Shown here: positions 63,986 through 64,000 of the stretch, in pieces
Numbering within the stretch: position 1 is the first letter of the stretch
Layout: every line of letters starts with the position of its first letter
From: Paludibacteraceae bacterium
Lineage (GTDB): Bacteria; Bacteroidota; Bacteroidia; Bacteroidales; Paludibacteraceae
Assembly: GCA_017477325.1 (NCBI GenBank)
Contig: JAFUWV010000010.1
Location: forward strand, 62,001-126,000
Direction of reading: 5' to 3'
DNA: 64,000 nt
Notes under the pieces: generated by a model
The model's database searches: none
The model's input: only the letters and a program-made list of their open reading frames with translations
Told to the model about the DNA's origin: nothing
Position numbers and translations under genes: made by a program

Positions 63986-64000
63986 ATGCGAAACAATCTT
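63986..64000 (+). CDS. Start of a gene running off the right edge
   Basis: An ATG at 63986 follows a promoter and leader. Only five codons (MRNNL) are in the window, so nothing can be said about the product. Confidence 0.4.

Noticed and set aside
1..64000. tRNA, rRNA or insertion sequences
   Set aside because: I found no cloverleaf, no conserved rRNA stretch and no transposase-like protein on either strand.

Overview
The window is a chromosomal segment of a Bacteroidota bacterium, most likely a Bacteroidales member close to Prevotella, Bacteroides or an uncultured gut/rumen lineage. Evidence: repeated -7 boxes of the form TAnnTTTG with a -33 TTTG about 20 bases upstream, a SusC/SusD pair, type IX secretion (T9SS) C-terminal sorting domains, several DUF families typical of the phylum (DUF3078, DUF4105, DUF4494), and the familiar nadK / pdxJ-exbB-exbD-tonB neighbourhood. 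I see no rRNA, tRNA, CRISPR array, phage or IS transposase.

Layout. 1-12300: a truncated MMPL/RND-type exporter diverges from a LolA-like carrier; then a DUF3078 protein, a small coiled-coil protein, zapA, rny, a secreted tyrosine-phosphatase-like protein, a large Ig-fold T9SS cargo, a membrane-anchored GH25 lysozyme and a compact nucleosidase-like protein. 12319-15140: a large membrane protein with EF-hand-like loops converges on rlmH. 15276-26007: a co-directional run of a DUF4105/AlkP-like fusion, DUF4494, YggS, a TonB-dependent receptor, mutS and argS, converging on argR. 26640-29861 (minus): pdxJ-exbB-exbD-tonB-DJ-1. 30025-34172 (plus): nadK, two outer-membrane barrels, fmt, an HD hydrolase. 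34486-40346 (minus): secA, lgt and a second DUF3078 gene. 40633-63714 (minus): 23 kb of co-directional genes for envelope glycan capture and breakdown.

The 40.6-63.7 kb block is the best candidate for a coherent system. It has a BadF/BadG-type amino-sugar kinase and MurQ (MurNAc-6-phosphate etherase); an operon of SusC, SusD, two lipoproteins and a GHL10/DigH-like glycosidase; a huge secreted beta-rich protein; and an operon of a NAGPA-type phosphodiester glycosidase, a zinc N-acetylmuramoyl-L-alanine amidase and an alpha/beta esterase. I read this as a locus for scavenging peptidoglycan or another cell-envelope glycan, with MurQ feeding MurNAc into GlcNAc-6-P metabolism. The individual families are clear; the substrate is inference.

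The second striking layer is the non-coding DNA. Intergenic regions of the first 13 kb and of 32-36 kb are mosaics of short repeat modules: ATTATGCATTATGAATT arrays, TTTAAACGTTAAAC arrays, an ATCTGCGCGAGAA block, a GCCTC/GAGGC hairpin, a CGGC-GCCG hairpin module, TGGAACCTGAAAC runs and others. Some occur as ordered composites just upstream of start codons (the exporter gene and zapA), one supplies the start codon of a small gene, and one lies in frame inside a DUF3078 coding sequence.
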